DNA from: Devosia litorisediminis
Lineage (GTDB): Bacteria > Pseudomonadota > Alphaproteobacteria > Rhizobiales > Devosiaceae
Reading direction: 5' to 3'
Length of the DNA stretch: 64,000 bases
Assembly: GCF_018334155.1 (NCBI RefSeq)
Contig: NZ_JAGXTP010000002.1
Location: 1 to 64,000 of the forward strand
The notes beneath the pieces were generated by a model. That model was not told the origin of the DNA, searched no databases, and worked only from the letters and a program-made list of their open reading frames with translations. Below, one piece after another: positions 1 through 10,200 of the stretch; position 1 is the first letter of the stretch, and every line of letters begins with the position of its first letter. Made by a program: the position numbers and the translations under genes.

Positions 1-169
1 AGTGGGCTTCATTCTCATTGACCTTGAGCACGGTTGCGCTCGAGGCTTCCTGGATGGCGCTCAGCGAGCTGATGCCGCTCATCACGTCATAGGGGTTCGA
101 AGCCAAAGCGGCGGTCGAAGCGCCGGCAAGCAGTGTTGCGGTCAGGGCGGCGATCTTGATCATGTTCAT
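1..169 (-). CDS. Secreted small protein, copy 1 (3' part cut by window edge)
   Basis: The gene reads leftward off the window and only about 56 N-terminal codons are visible. It begins MNMIKIAAL with a typical Sec signal peptide ending in an Ala-rich cleavage region. The visible part matches the start of the gene at 348-668 with one base difference (near 129 versus 628), which is synonymous. AAGGAA lies just upstream of the ATG. Family not recognised; the signal peptide suggests a periplasmic or secreted product. Confidence 0.7.
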   Translation of the reverse strand, partial: MNMIKIAALTATLLAGASTAALASNPYDVMSGISSLSAIQEASSATVLKVNENEAH

Positions 170-347
170 AGTAATTTCCTTCGCTTGAGGGGGCATGACG
201 CGTTCACGCGGGCCACAAAGGGCCTTCTGTCGACCCGGGAGGGGAGGTCGGTACGCTAGGCGTCATGCTGAGGTTGAAGTGGGCGACGACGCGGGGTCGT
301 CGGGCAGTGTGGTCAGCCCATTGCGCTGACCGATTTGGCCCGGGCTC

Positions 348-668
348 TTAGAGTGCGTAGAGGGTCAGGCTGTTCTCTTCGCCGCTGACGCCGACGATCT
401 GCTCGAGGGTATAGCCCTGACGCTCAATGGTCTCCATCAGCCACTTGTTGTTCTGCACGCGTGCCTTTACGGCGGCTGGGTCATTGTTGAAGGCCAGCGA
501 GTGGGCTTCATTCTCATTGACCTTGAGCACGGTTGCGCTCGAGGCTTCCTGGATGGCGCTCAGCGAGCTGATGCCGCTCATCACGTCATAGGGGTTCGAA
601 GCCAAAGCGGCGGTCGAAGCGCCGGCGAGCAGTGTTGCGGTCAGGGCGGCGATCTTGATCATGTTCAT
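348..668 (-). CDS. Secreted small protein, copy 2 (106 aa)
   Basis: Start chosen at ATG 668 (MNMIKIAALTATLLAG), preceded by AAAGGAA, not at a longer upstream start without a site. A signal peptide of about 23 residues is followed by an 80-residue mature domain beginning SNPYDVMSG. The mature part is polar and mostly helical in character and has no cysteine. The C-terminus carries a conserved-looking stretch, IERQGYTLEQIVGVSGE. Family not recognised. A near-identical second copy lies downstream on the same strand, so dosage or recent divergence is plausible. Confidence 0.75.
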   Translation of the reverse strand: MNMIKIAALTATLLAGASTAALASNPYDVMSGISSLSAIQEASSATVLKVNENEAHSLAFNNDPAAVKARVQNNKWLMETIERQGYTLEQIVGVSGEENSLTLYAL

Positions 669-754
669 AGCAAAATTCCTTTGTAACGCTTGGTGGAGGT
701 CAGTTGCGATCTCGGGAGGAATTACGCACAGCACCCCCTGAAAGTTTCAGCCAT

Positions 755-771
755 GTTCAAAAAAACTGAAC
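755..771. promoter_or_regulatory. Short inverted repeat upstream of the secreted-protein gene
   Basis: GTTCA and TGAAC are separated by an A-rich 7-base spacer, about 90 bases upstream of the start at 668. It could be an operator, but such a short repeat also occurs by chance. The stretch 672-946 otherwise holds no convincing gene. Confidence 0.2.
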
Positions 772-946
772 ACTCCCGCGTGATAATGTCGATAAAGTTC
801 CCGCTGGCCGGGGCTCTGCAGGAATGTTCGGGGGAGGAGAAAAATGTGCGGCGGCGGATTTGCTTGATTGGCTCCGGCAGCTGCACAAGTGGATAACGCA
901 GACCAAACGTGATTGGATTACTCTTCAATGTCGTCAGGAGAAGACA

Positions 947-1327
947 ATGACCGTTCTTGGACTGCGCTTCTGTCATGTCGCCGCGCCCGAACACGCATCA
1001 GCCATGGCCGCAATATTCGGCAATGGTCTGGCCATGCCGCAGTTGGATCTGACCAAGTTCGGCCTGCCGGGCAACCAGGACGGCTTTACCGGCGCCATCT
1101 TTCCTGCCGCTGATAATAGCTGGGTTGAAGTCTGGCCCGAGGGCGAGGGCATGCCATCCGGCACCATGCTGCAGGTGGTTGTCGATGATGCCGACGCCTA
1201 TGCCGCCACAGCCCGCGCCAATGGCCTTGAGCCTTCTGGTCCGGTTGATGCGCATGGCGAGCGCATCTATTATCTCAGCCTGCCTGGCGGCCTGCCGATG
1301 TCGTTTCAGTCCAGGCGCGCAGATTAG
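947..1327 (+). CDS. VOC/glyoxalase-fold family protein (126 aa)
   Basis: Start ATG 947 follows CAGGAG at a good distance, so longer upstream starts are rejected. The 126-residue product fits a single vicinal-oxygen-chelate module pair: beta-rich N-half ([15 protein letters not shown]), a middle [18 protein letters not shown] strand-turn-strand, and a C-half with [20 protein letters not shown] and the acidic G-E-R-I-Y-Y segment. Glyoxalase/bleomycin-resistance relatives bind a metal; the exact substrate cannot be told. It stands alone upstream of rpmI. Confidence 0.65.
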   Translation: MTVLGLRFCHVAAPEHASAMAAIFGNGLAMPQLDLTKFGLPGNQDGFTGAIFPAADNSWVEVWPEGEGMPSGTMLQVVVDDADAYAATARANGLEPSGPVDAHGERIYYLSLPGGLPMSFQSRRAD

Positions 1328-1488
1328 CTTGCATATCGCCGCCCAGAGTCCACTCCAGGCTCTTGCCAGCCCTGCGCTTTCCGCCTATAGAGCCAACTTC
1401 TCCGGATCGCCCGGCCAAAAGGCATGCCGTGGCGATCTCTGAATGCGATGGGCCCAAATCCATCCGATCTCTTATAAGGACCCGCAAA

Positions 1489-1689
1489 ATGCCCAAGATG
1501 AAGACGAAATCTGGCGCCAAAAAGCGTTTCAGTTTCACAGCGACCGGTCGTGTAAAGGCAGGCGTCGCCGGCAAGCGCCACCGCCTGATCAACCACAACG
1601 CAAAGTACATCCGCACGAACCGCGGCACCAAGATCCTGTCCAAGGGCGACGAGGGTCTGGTCAAGTGGTACATGCCGTACAACCGCTAA
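1489..1689 (+). CDS. rpmI: 50S ribosomal protein L35
   Basis: 66 residues, beginning [14 protein letters not shown] and ending near VKWYMPYNR, full family length. It is very basic and contains the [10 protein letters not shown] core typical of L35. AAGGA lies 8 bases before the start. It is followed after 20 bases by rplT, the usual bacterial pair. infC, often the first gene of this operon, is not upstream here. Confidence 0.97.
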   Translation: MPKMKTKSGAKKRFSFTATGRVKAGVAGKRHRLINHNAKYIRTNRGTKILSKGDEGLVKWYMPYNR

Positions 1690-1709
1690 CGCTGAAAGGA
1701 AGCTGACAC

Positions 1710-2111
1710 ATGTCACGCGTTAAAAGAGGCGTTACCAATCACGCCCGTCACAAAAAAGTTCTCAAGGCTGCGGAAGGCTATTATGGCCGTCGCAAGTCTA
1801 CGATCCGTATCGCCAAGCAGGCCGTCGAAAAGGCCGGCCAGTATGCGTATCGCGATCGTCGCATCAAGAAGCGCAACTTCCGCGCTCTGTGGATCCAGCG
1901 TATCAACGCTGCCGTCCGTGATCACGGCCTGACCTATGGTCGATTTATCGACGGCCTCAGCAAGGCTGAGATTGCTGTCGATCGTAAGGTGCTGAGCGAT
2001 CTCGCGATCACCCAGCCTGAAGCGTTCGCCGTGCTGGTCACCAAGGCCAAGGCTGCTCTTGCGTATCTCGAAAGCGTGGACACTGTTACCCACGCTCGCG
2101 TCACAGCCTAA
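1710..2111 (+). CDS. rplT: 50S ribosomal protein L20
   Basis: 133 residues, beginning [18 protein letters not shown] with the classic basic N-terminal helix that contacts 23S rRNA. The globular C-half contains [22 protein letters not shown]20 is an early assembly protein of the large subunit and, in other bacteria, represses its own operon; no such leader structure was identified here. A clear terminator-like hairpin follows. Confidence 0.97.
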   Translation: MSRVKRGVTNHARHKKVLKAAEGYYGRRKSTIRIAKQAVEKAGQYAYRDRRIKKRNFRALWIQRINAAVRDHGLTYGRFIDGLSKAEIAVDRKVLSDLAITQPEAFAVLVTKAKAALAYLESVDTVTHARVTA

Positions 2112-2140
2112 CTCTCCCCAGCTCTGCTGAGGTCGATTTT

Positions 2141-2186
2141 GACGCCTTGCGCCGCCCTTTGGGCTGGCGCGGGGCGTTTTGTTTTG
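2141..2186 (+). terminator. Rho-independent terminator after rplT
   Basis: The strand can fold as ACGCC.TT.GCGCC.GCC with the loop CTTTG and the partner GGC.TGGCGC.GGGGCGT, followed by TTTGTTTT. It ends the rpmI-rplT transcript just before pheS. Confidence 0.75.
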
Positions 2187-2220
2187 GTCTAACGCACCCA
2201 GCAAATTTGGAAGTTCAGTA

Positions 2221-3351
2221 ATGTCCCTCGATACCCAGATCGACACCCTGCGCACCGAACTCAGCGCTGCCATCGCCGCAGCTGCCGATGAGGCCGCGCT
2301 CGATACCGTCCGCGTCAGTGCGCTGGGCAAGAAGGGCAGCGTCTCGGCGCTGCTTGCCTCGCTCGGCTCCATGGCTCCCGAAGAGCGCAAAAGCGCCGGT
2401 CCGGCCATCAATGGCCTCAAACTCGAAATTGCCGGGCTCGTCGAGGCCAAGAGCTCAGAACTCAAATCCGCAGCGCTCGATGCCCGGCTCAAGGCCGAGA
2501 CCGTCGATATCACCCTGCCGCTGCAGCCTGCGCCCACAGCGCGCGGCCGCATTCACCCGATCAGCCAGACCATTGACGAGATCACCGCGATCTTTTCGGA
2601 CATGGGTTTTTCGATCGCCGAAGGCCCCGATATCGAGACCGACTATCTCAACTTCACCGCATTGAACTTCCCCGAAGGCCATCCGGCGCGCGAAATGCAC
2701 GATACCTTCTTCATGAAGCCCGGTGCGGATGGCACCAGGAAGGTGCTGCGCACCCACACCTCCCCGGTGCAGATGCGCGTCATGCAAAAGACCAATGAGA
2801 AGCCCGCCGCGGCCTATCTGACCCCCCATATCGATCCGCCGATCCGCGTGGTGATGCCCGGCCGCACCTATCGCAATGACAGCGATCAGACCCACACCCC
2901 CATGTTCCATCAGGTCGAAGGTCTGGTGATCGACAAATCCAGCCATATCGGCCAGCTGCGCTGGGTGCTTGAGGAATTCCTCAAGGCCTATTTCGAGGTG
3001 CCCAACGTCACCCTGCGCTTCCGCCCCAGCTTCTTCCCCTTCACCGAGCCCTCCATGGAAGTGGACGTGCAATGCGATCGCTCCGGCGCCGAGGTCAAGA
3101 TCGGCGAGGGCAATGACTGGCTCGAAATCCTCGGCTGCGGCATGGTCCACCCCAATGTGATCGCCAATGCCGGGCTCGACCCCGACGTTTATCAGGGCTT
3201 CGCCTGGGGCATCGGTATCGACCGCATCGCCATGCTCAAATACGGCATGCCCGATCTGCGCGCCTTCTTTGACGCCGATCAACGCTGGATCGACCACTAC
3301 GGCTTCCGCCCGCTCGATCTGCCCACCCTGTTCGGCGGGCTGAGCAGCTGA
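2221..3351 (+). CDS. pheS: Phenylalanine--tRNA ligase alpha subunit
   Basis: 376 residues from ATG 2221, preceded by GGAAG; the upstream in-frame ATG at 2179 overlaps the terminator and is rejected. The N-terminal coiled-coil (about 1-95) precedes the class II aminoacyl-tRNA synthetase core. Motif 2 is visible as the stretch ending [10 protein letters not shown], and motif 3 as [14 protein letters not shown] near the C-terminus. It forms the alpha2beta2 PheRS with PheT, encoded two genes downstream, and charges tRNA-Phe in the cytoplasm. Confidence 0.97.
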   Translation: MSLDTQIDTLRTELSAAIAAAADEAALDTVRVSALGKKGSVSALLASLGSMAPEERKSAGPAINGLKLEIAGLVEAKSSELKSAALDARLKAETVDITLPLQPAPTARGRIHPISQTIDEITAIFSDMGFSIAEGPDIETDYLNFTALNFPEGHPAREMHDTFFMKPGADGTRKVLRTHTSPVQMRVMQKTNEKPAAAYLTPHIDPPIRVVMPGRTYRNDSDQTHTPMFHQVEGLVIDKSSHIGQLRWVLEEFLKAYFEVPNVTLRFRPSFFPFTEPSMEVDVQCDRSGAEVKIGEGNDWLEILGCGMVHPNVIANAGLDPDVYQGFAWGIGIDRIAMLKYGMPDLRAFFDADQRWIDHYGFRPLDLPTLFGGLSS

Positions 3352-3353
3352 TC

Positions 3354-3986
3354 ATGACCGACGCGCTGCCCAATCCGGTTTTTGTCGTCACCGACATCGA
3401 AAGCGATGGCCCCACACCCTTGCACAATTCGATGCTCAGCTTTGCCTCGGTTGCCATCGACGCGAACGGCAAGCGCTATGGCGAATTCGAGGCGGTGCTG
3501 CAGCCACGCGCTGACAAGGCGCAGAACCCGGTCACCATGGATTGGTGGGCCACCCAGCCAGAAGCCTGGGAAGCCTCCACGACTGGAGCCGAACCGGCCG
3601 AGATTGTCATGCCGCGCTTTGCCGACTGGGTTGAAAGCCTGCCCGGTCCCCGTGTCTTCGCCGCCGCGCCCATGATGTTTGATGGGCTCTGGATGGACCA
3701 CTATCTCGACAGTTTCGCCGATACCCGCGTGCTGGGCGGCCCCTTTGCCCAGCGCCAGATCTTCAAGGGTGGCGGGGTGTGCCTCTACACCATGGCCGGC
3801 ACCTTGCGCGGCGCGCCTTATGCCGATTGGGGCATGAGCAAGTTGCCAGCCGAATTCTACGGGCACATCGCCCATACCCATAAAGCCATCGACGACGCCC
3901 GCGGCTTTGCCAATGTGCTCGTCGAACTGATGAAAATTTCCCGCGCTCTGCCGCCGATTGCCGGCAGCAAGAGCGACTTCCGCTAA
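3354..3986 (+). CDS. DEDD-superfamily 3'-5' exonuclease-like protein between pheS and pheT
   Basis: 210 residues starting 2 bases after the pheS stop and ending 12 bases before pheT, so almost certainly co-transcribed. The three exonuclease motifs of the DnaQ/RNase T fold are visible: TDIESDG (Exo I, D and E), FDGLWMDHY in the middle (Exo II-like), and HTHKAIDDARG (Exo III, H-x4-D). No other domain is evident. The substrate (tRNA 3' ends, DNA or small RNA) is unknown; a tRNA-linked role is only suggested by position. Confidence 0.8.
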   Translation: MTDALPNPVFVVTDIESDGPTPLHNSMLSFASVAIDANGKRYGEFEAVLQPRADKAQNPVTMDWWATQPEAWEASTTGAEPAEIVMPRFADWVESLPGPRVFAAAPMMFDGLWMDHYLDSFADTRVLGGPFAQRQIFKGGGVCLYTMAGTLRGAPYADWGMSKLPAEFYGHIAHTHKAIDDARGFANVLVELMKISRALPPIAGSKSDFR

Positions 3987-3998
3987 GGTGCTGATCTC

Positions 3999-6419
3999 AT
4001 GAAATTCACCCTCGACTGGCTCAAGGAGCACCTCGACACCGATGCGTCCGCCGCTGAAATCGGCAAGACGCTGACACTGATCGGGCTCGAACTCGAAGGC
4101 ATGGAAGATCAGGGCAAGGCCTTTTCCAGCTTCGTCACCGCCCATGTGGTTTCTGCCGAAAAGCACCCCAATGCCGACAAGCTGCGCGTGTGCAAGGTTG
4201 ATGCCGGTACTGGTGAACTCATCGACGTGGTCTGCGGCGCCCCCAATGCCCGCACCGGCCTCAAGACGGTCTTTGCCGCCCCCGGCACCTATATCCCGGG
4301 CAAGGACATGACCATCGGCAAGGGCAATATCCGCGGCCAGGTGTCCAACGGCATGCTGTGCTCGGATGCCGAGCTCGAGCTCTCCGAGGATCATGACGGC
4401 ATTATCGAACTGCCCGAAGATGCGCCTATCGGCGTGCCCTACGACAAATATGCCGGCATTGATGGCGTGGTGTTCGATATCTCGATCACCCCCAATCGTG
4501 GCGACGCCACCGGTGTCTATGGCATCGCCCGCGATCTGGCTGCCTATGGTCTGGGCACGCTCAAAACCACCGACATGTCGCCTGTCCCCTCAAAGGGACC
4601 AAGCCCTATCGCACCGCTGCCGCACCAGTTCAGCGCCGATGAGCCAAAGACCATTCGCCGCTTCGGCGGCCGCTACATCAAGGGCGTCAAGAACGGCCCC
4701 TCTCCGGCCTGGCTGCAGCAGCGCCTGCGCGCCGTGGGCCTGCGCCCCATCAACACCATTGTCGATATCACCAATCTGGTCTCGCTGGGCTGGGGCCGCC
4801 CCCTGCACGCCTATGACGCCGACAAGATTGTCGGCCAGCCCGTGCTGCGCAATGCCCGCAATGAGAGCTTCGACGCGCTCGACAACAAGACCTACACCCT
4901 CGACGAGACCATGACCGTCATCGCTGATGATCAGGGGCCGCTCTGCCTGGGTGGCATCATGGGGGGCATCCGCTCGGGTACCACTGATGAGACGGTCAAC
5001 CTGTTCATGGAATGCGCCAGCTGGGACGCCGATCTGATCGCCCGCACCGGCCGCAAGACCGGCATTGTTTCCGACGCCCGCTATCGCCTTGAGCGCCATG
5101 TTGACCCCGCTTTGACCGACCCCGGTCTGGAACTGGCCACCCGTCTGGTGCTCGAACTCTGTGGTGGCGAGCCGATGGAGCCTGCCATTTCGGGCGAAGA
5201 CGTCTACGCCAATACCGTGGTCGATTTCCCGCTCAGTGAGGTCAAGCGCCTCACCGGTCTCGACGTCGAGCCCATGATTGTCACTGCCATCCTCTCCAAG
5301 CTCGGTTTTGAGTTGACCGCCAAGGGCGACAGCTTCTCCGCCAAGGTGCCCAGCTGGCGTCCCGATGTGACCCTCAAGGCCGATCTGGTCGAGGAAGTCA
5401 TGCGCATGGTTGGCGTCGACAATGTGCCCGTCGAACCCCTGCCACGCCTGACCAATGTCGCGCCGCGCATGCTCACTACCATCCAGAACCGCCGCCGCAT
5501 CGCCCGTCGGGCGCTGGCCGCCCGGGGGCTGGATGAAGCGGTGACTTGGAGCTTTATTTCCCACGACGAAGCCACCCGGTTTGGCGGTGGTCAGGAAAGC
5601 CTGCAACTGGCCAATGCCATCGCCGCAGACATGACCGATATGCGACCATCCCTGTTGCCGGGGCTGCTGGCAGCTGCCCGGCGCAATGCCAATCGCGGCG
5701 CCGATGATCTGGGCATTTTCGAAGTCGGTCAGGTCTTCCTGTCCGACGCCCCCGAAGGCCAGCATACCTATGCGACCGGCATTCGCACCGGCTCGGCCAA
5801 GCTGACTGGCGCAGGCCGTCACTGGTCGGGCAAGGCCCAGCCCGTCGACGTATTCGACGCCAAGGCTGATCTCGCCGCCGCGCTTGATGCGCTTGGCGTT
5901 GATATTGACAAGGTTCAGGTGCTTTCCGAGCCCGCTGCCTGGAGCCATCCCGGTCGCGGCGGTCGCATTGCCCTGGGCCCCAAGGTCACGCTGGGCTGGT
6001 TCGGCGAACTGCACCCCGCCATGGCGGCCGAGCTCGACATTGACGGCCCCGTCGCCGCCTTCGAGATCGATCTCGATGCTATCCCCGAGCCACGCAAGAA
6101 GGCCACCAGGACCAAGCCCGCTTTGGCGCTTTCATCCCTGATGCCGCTCAATCGCGACTTTGCCTTTGTCGTCGATACGTCGGTCTCCGCCGCCATCATC
6201 CTTCGCGCTGCCCGCGGCGCCGACAAGGCACTGATCAAGGATGTGACGATCTTTGACGTTTTCGAAGGCAGCCATGTCGGCGAAGGCAAGAAATCGGTTG
6301 CCATCGAGGTGACCATCCAGCCCACTGACAAGACCCTGACCGATGAGGACATCGACAAGGTCTCGGCCGCTGTCGTCGCTGCCGTCACCAAAACCACCGG
6401 CGGCGTTTTGCGCACCTAG
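3999..6419 (+). CDS. pheT: Phenylalanine--tRNA ligase beta subunit
   Basis: 806 residues, full length. Domains in order: N-terminal helical start MKFTLDWLKEHL; a tRNA-binding OB domain (about 39-150, with HPNADKLRVCKVD and GVxSNGMLCS-type motifs); B3/B4 editing domain; B5 domain; catalytic-like core; and a C-terminal ferredoxin-fold anticodon-binding domain (FAFVVDTSVSAAII onwards). The editing domain hydrolyses mischarged Tyr-tRNA-Phe. It completes the pheS-exonuclease-pheT operon. Confidence 0.97.
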   Translation: MKFTLDWLKEHLDTDASAAEIGKTLTLIGLELEGMEDQGKAFSSFVTAHVVSAEKHPNADKLRVCKVDAGTGELIDVVCGAPNARTGLKTVFAAPGTYIPGKDMTIGKGNIRGQVSNGMLCSDAELELSEDHDGIIELPEDAPIGVPYDKYAGIDGVVFDISITPNRGDATGVYGIARDLAAYGLGTLKTTDMSPVPSKGPSPIAPLPHQFSADEPKTIRRFGGRYIKGVKNGPSPAWLQQRLRAVGLRPINTIVDITNLVSLGWGRPLHAYDADKIVGQPVLRNARNESFDALDNKTYTLDETMTVIADDQGPLCLGGIMGGIRSGTTDETVNLFMECASWDADLIARTGRKTGIVSDARYRLERHVDPALTDPGLELATRLVLELCGGEPMEPAISGEDVYANTVVDFPLSEVKRLTGLDVEPMIVTAILSKLGFELTAKGDSFSAKVPSWRPDVTLKADLVEEVMRMVGVDNVPVEPLPRLTNVAPRMLTTIQNRRRIARRALAARGLDEAVTWSFISHDEATRFGGGQESLQLANAIAADMTDMRPSLLPGLLAAARRNANRGADDLGIFEVGQVFLSDAPEGQHTYATGIRTGSAKLTGAGRHWSGKAQPVDVFDAKADLAAALDALGVDIDKVQVLSEPAAWSHPGRGGRIALGPKVTLGWFGELHPAMAAELDIDGPVAAFEIDLDAIPEPRKKATRTKPALALSSLMPLNRDFAFVVDTSVSAAIILRAARGADKALIKDVTIFDVFEGSHVGEGKKSVAIEVTIQPTDKTLTDEDIDKVSAAVVAAVTKTTGGVLRT

Positions 6420-6441
6420 GCGCCACAAACACAATACCACT

Positions 6442-6463
6442 CCTCCCCCTCTGCAGGGGGAGG
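6442..6463. repeat. REP-like palindrome, family A copy 1
   Basis: Perfect hairpin with 9-base arms (CCTCCCCCT / AGGGGGAGG) around CTGC, followed by a TCGGGTGGGGG tail. It sits in the 111-base gap between pheT and the nucleotidyltransferase gene. The same core recurs at 41108, 41831, 48125, 48193 and 52658. Confidence 0.8.
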
Positions 6464-6530
6464 TCGGGTGGGGGTGGACGCACCAAACCCAGCACTGGAC
6501 TTCCCGGCCCCACATCGCTCTTATCCGGCC

Positions 6531-7238
6531 ATGACCGATACCAGCCGATTCCCCGATGTGATGCTGCTGGCCGCGGGCCTTGGCAGCCGCCTGCGCCCCA
6601 TCACCGACACCATCCCCAAGCCGCTGGTGCCTGTCGCCGGCGTACCCCTGATCGAGCGGGTCATGGACAATGCCAGGGCCGAGGGGGCCAAGCGCTTTGT
6701 CGCCAATGCCCACTACCGCGCCGACCAGCTGCTGGCCCATTTTGGCGGCCTGCTCAAGGTTAGCCGCGAGGACGAACTGCTCAATACCGGCGGTGGCATC
6801 AAACGCGCTTTGCCCATGCTGGCATCCGATCCCATTGTGGTGATGAACACCGACGCCTTTTGGCCCGCTGGCAGCGACACCCCGCTCGCCCGCATGCAGG
6901 CCCGCTTCGCTGAAGGCCGTGCCGAGATCGTCCTGCTCTGCGTGCATCCGCGAGACGCTTCGGGCTTTGCCCGTAGTCACGATTTCTGCCTCTCGCCCAG
7001 TGGCGAAATCACCCGCGACTATGGCGCCCCGGTAATCTATGGCGGGGTCGCGATCATGGGCAAATCCCTGTTCAGCGACACCCCCGATGGTGCCTTTTCG
7101 CTCAATGACATTTTCGAGCAATGCCTTGAGCGCGAAACCCTCTATGGCGTCGCCCTTAATGCCCCCTGGTTCCATGTCGGCGATCCGGACGGCCTGGCAG
7201 CGGCCGAAGCGCGGCTCGCCCCGGCGGATGCGCCATGA
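6531..7238 (+). CDS. murU: Nucleotidyltransferase, MurU-like (sugar-1-phosphate uridylyltransferase)
   Basis: 235 residues from ATG 6531. The N-terminus VMLLAAGLGSRLRPITDTIPKPLVPVAG is the nucleotide-binding signature (G-x-G-x-R, P-K-P) of sugar nucleotidyltransferases, with the metal-binding N-T-D at about position 105. In related bacteria MurU makes UDP-MurNAc from MurNAc-1-phosphate in peptidoglycan recycling, next to its kinase AmgK. No kinase gene is adjacent here. Its last four bases overlap addB (ATGA). Exact sugar specificity is inferred from locus position and family. Confidence 0.75.
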   Translation: MTDTSRFPDVMLLAAGLGSRLRPITDTIPKPLVPVAGVPLIERVMDNARAEGAKRFVANAHYRADQLLAHFGGLLKVSREDELLNTGGGIKRALPMLASDPIVVMNTDAFWPAGSDTPLARMQARFAEGRAEIVLLCVHPRDASGFARSHDFCLSPSGEITRDYGAPVIYGGVAIMGKSLFSDTPDGAFSLNDIFEQCLERETLYGVALNAPWFHVGDPDGLAAAEARLAPADAP

Positions 7239-10200
7239 CCCTGTTCTCGATTGCCCCCCATGCCCGCTTCATCGCCACCCTGGCCGATAGGGTGATCGAT
7301 GGCAGCCTGCTTGCCGGCGCTGATCAGACCCAGCCCTTCTGGCTTACCGATGTCACCATCGTATTGCCCACCCGCCGCGCCAAGCTGGCCCTGGCCGATG
7401 AATTCGCCCGCCGCGGCCATAGCCTGCTGCCCGATATCCGCACCTTTGGTGGCGAGGTCGAAGACGAAGAACCCTTCCTGCCGCCCTTTGATGCGCCCAC
7501 GCCTCTGCCCGCTGCATCGGGCCTGGAGCGCCGTCTGGTGCTTTCGAGCCTTGTCGATCAGTGGGCCAATTCGGCTGCTGGCCAGCGCGCCTTTTCCAGT
7601 CCGCCGACGGCGGGTGAAATCCTCTCAATGGCCGAGTCGCTGGGCCTGCTGATCGATGATTTGCACACCGAAGAGCGCGGTGCCGCCGAAATCCGTGCCA
7701 TCGTTCCCGAGATCGAGGCCAATCTGGGCGAATACTGGCAGCAGACCCTGACCTTTCTTGATATCGCGCTGACCTATTGGCCACTGCGGCTCGACGGCAA
7801 GAAAGCCGATACCGCCTTTCTGCGCGGCCAGCGCCTCGACCGACAGGCCTTGGCAACGCCGCTGGTCTATGGCGATCGCCCCGTCATCGCGGCAGGTTCC
7901 ACCGGCTCCATTCCCGCCACGGCGCGCCTGCTCAAGGCCATCAACGATCTGCCGCGCGGCGCTGTGGTGCTGCCCGGCCTCGATTGTTCCATGAGCCCGG
8001 ATGACCACGCCGCTTTGCTGGACGACGCCAACAACCCCCATGGCCATCCCCAGTTCGGTCTGGCCAAGCTCCTGCGATCCATGGGCGCCGCCATTGCCGA
8101 CGTCTCCGAGCTGGCGCCAGACGATCATCCACGTACCACGCTGGTGCATCGCGCGCTGGCGCTGACCAAGGATACCGCCCGCTGGTCGACCCAGCGCCTG
8201 AGTGCGGACGAGCTCGATCACGCCAGCACCGGCCTGTCGGTCATTCGCGCCCGCACCGAAGATGAAGAGGCCCGCGCCGTTGCGCTGGCGGCGCGTCAGG
8301 CCCTGAGCGAGCGCAAGACTGTCGGTATCGTCACCCCCGACCGCAATCTGGCCCGCCGCATCGCCGCCGAACTGCGCCGCTTCGATGTTGAGGTCGATGA
8401 CGCCGCCGGCGTGCCGCTGTTCCAGTCCGCCGCCGGGCGTTTGTTGCGACAAATTCTGGCGCTCGCCACCAGTAACTGCGCCGCCGTCGATCTGATGGCC
8501 CTGCTGCGCAATCGCGCCACCCGTTTCGGCCAGTCCCGCGCCGCCATCTCGGCGCTGGCCGACGCCATCGAGCTGGGCCTGCTGCGCGGCCAGCGCGCCA
8601 ATCCCGGCCTCGCCGGCCTGCGCCAGCTGCTCGCCGCCAATATCGAGGGCACCACCACCCACCCCGCCCGTCGCTTGCACGAAGCAGACCGCGCGCCCAT
8701 CACTGCCCTGTTCGAACAGATCGAAGCGGCATTGGCCCGGCTCTTTGCCCTGATGGCCGAAAAGACCATCCACGCTAGCGCCCTCGCCTCGGCCTTGTGC
8801 ACCGCCTTTGAGGCCGTGGCCGATGGCGCCGACATTCCCGGTCGACGCGAATTGCAGGACTGGGCCAGCCAAATGGCCAGTCTGACCGGCGAGGGTCATA
8901 TCTTCCGGCCGCGCCAGCTCGATGGTGTGCTCACCGCGCTAATGCTCGGCGCGCAGGTGCGCACCCATGAGGAACGCCGCAGCGACATCACCATCTGGGG
9001 TCAGCTCGAAGCCCGCCTGCAAAATCCCGATCTGCTGATTGTCGCCGCGCTCAATGAAGACAAATGGCCCGAACCCGCCGATCCCGGCCCCTGGCTCAGT
9101 CGCGGCATGCGTCTGGCAGCCGGGCTCAATCCGCCGGAGCGTCGGCAGGGTCTGGCCGCCCATGACTTTGCCCAGGCGCTGGGCAATTCCGAAATCATCA
9201 TCGCCTATGCCGACCGCGTCGGCTCCAGCCCCGCCATTGCCTCGCGCCTGCTGCAGCGCCTGCAGGCGTTTGCCGGCACCAAAACGACAAAGCTCTGGGA
9301 GCAGCGTGGCGCGCAATGGCTCGACCAGGCTCGCAGCCTTGACGCCGTGCCCCAGACCCGGGCGGCGCCACGGCCTGCCCCCAATCCGCCTGCCAGCACG
9401 CGCCCACGCGCCCTTTCGGTCACCGAGATCGAAACCCTGATGCGCTCGCCTTATGACGTCTATGCCAAGCACGTGCTCAAGCTGCGCCCACTCGATCCGC
9501 TGGGTGACACCCCCGACGGCCGCGAGCGCGGCACCATCATCCACGACATCTTTGCCGAATTCGTCGAGCAGAAGCACGACGTCATGGCCCCCGACGCCAT
9601 CGACACCCTGATGGCCATCGCCGCACAAAAATTCTCCGGGCTCGACGCCATTGGTGATCGCCGGGACATCTGGCTGCGCCGCTTCCACACCGCCGCCGTC
9701 CAGTTCCTCGATTTCGAACGCGCCCGCGACCCCATGGTGTTTCAGCGTCACGCCGAAATCGATGGCGAGCTCAACCTGCACCTCAGCGAGGCCTTCACCT
9801 TGCGCGGTCGCGCCGACCGCATCGATGCGCTCAATGATGGCACGCTCGAAATCATCGATTTCAAGACCGGCTCGCCCCCCACCAAGGGTGCCATGCAGGC
9901 CTTTGAAGTCCCCCAATTGCTGCTTGAAGCGCAAATGGCCAAGGCAGGCACGCTCAAGGGCGACATCACGCCCGCCAACACCTCGGCCCTCACCTATATC
10001 AAGGTGGGTCTCGGCCCCGACGCCTTCACGGCAAAACCCTTCACGCCAGCCGACGGCTTTGACCTGATGGCCGCCGCCGACGAGATCACTGCCCGCATGC
10101 AGCGCCATATCGAGTTCTTCCTAATGCGCGACACGCCCATGCCAGCGCGCCTGCTGCCGCTGCCCGGCCAGCGTTTTGCCGGCGCCTATGACCACCTCGC

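Larger units (their letters stand above)
1..669. repeat. Tandem gene duplication, 499-bp unit offset
   Basis: Bases 1-170 repeat as 500-669 with a single mismatch, covering the first part of two same-strand secreted-protein genes. The upstream leaders differ soon after the start codon (gtaattt versus gcaaaattcc). The visible repeat therefore covers coding sequence and not the promoter. How far the match extends to the left cannot be seen. Confidence 0.85.

Noticed and set aside
4590..6014. Long frame antisense to pheT
   Set aside because: Shadow of pheT codon bias; the pheT reading is full length with all domains.
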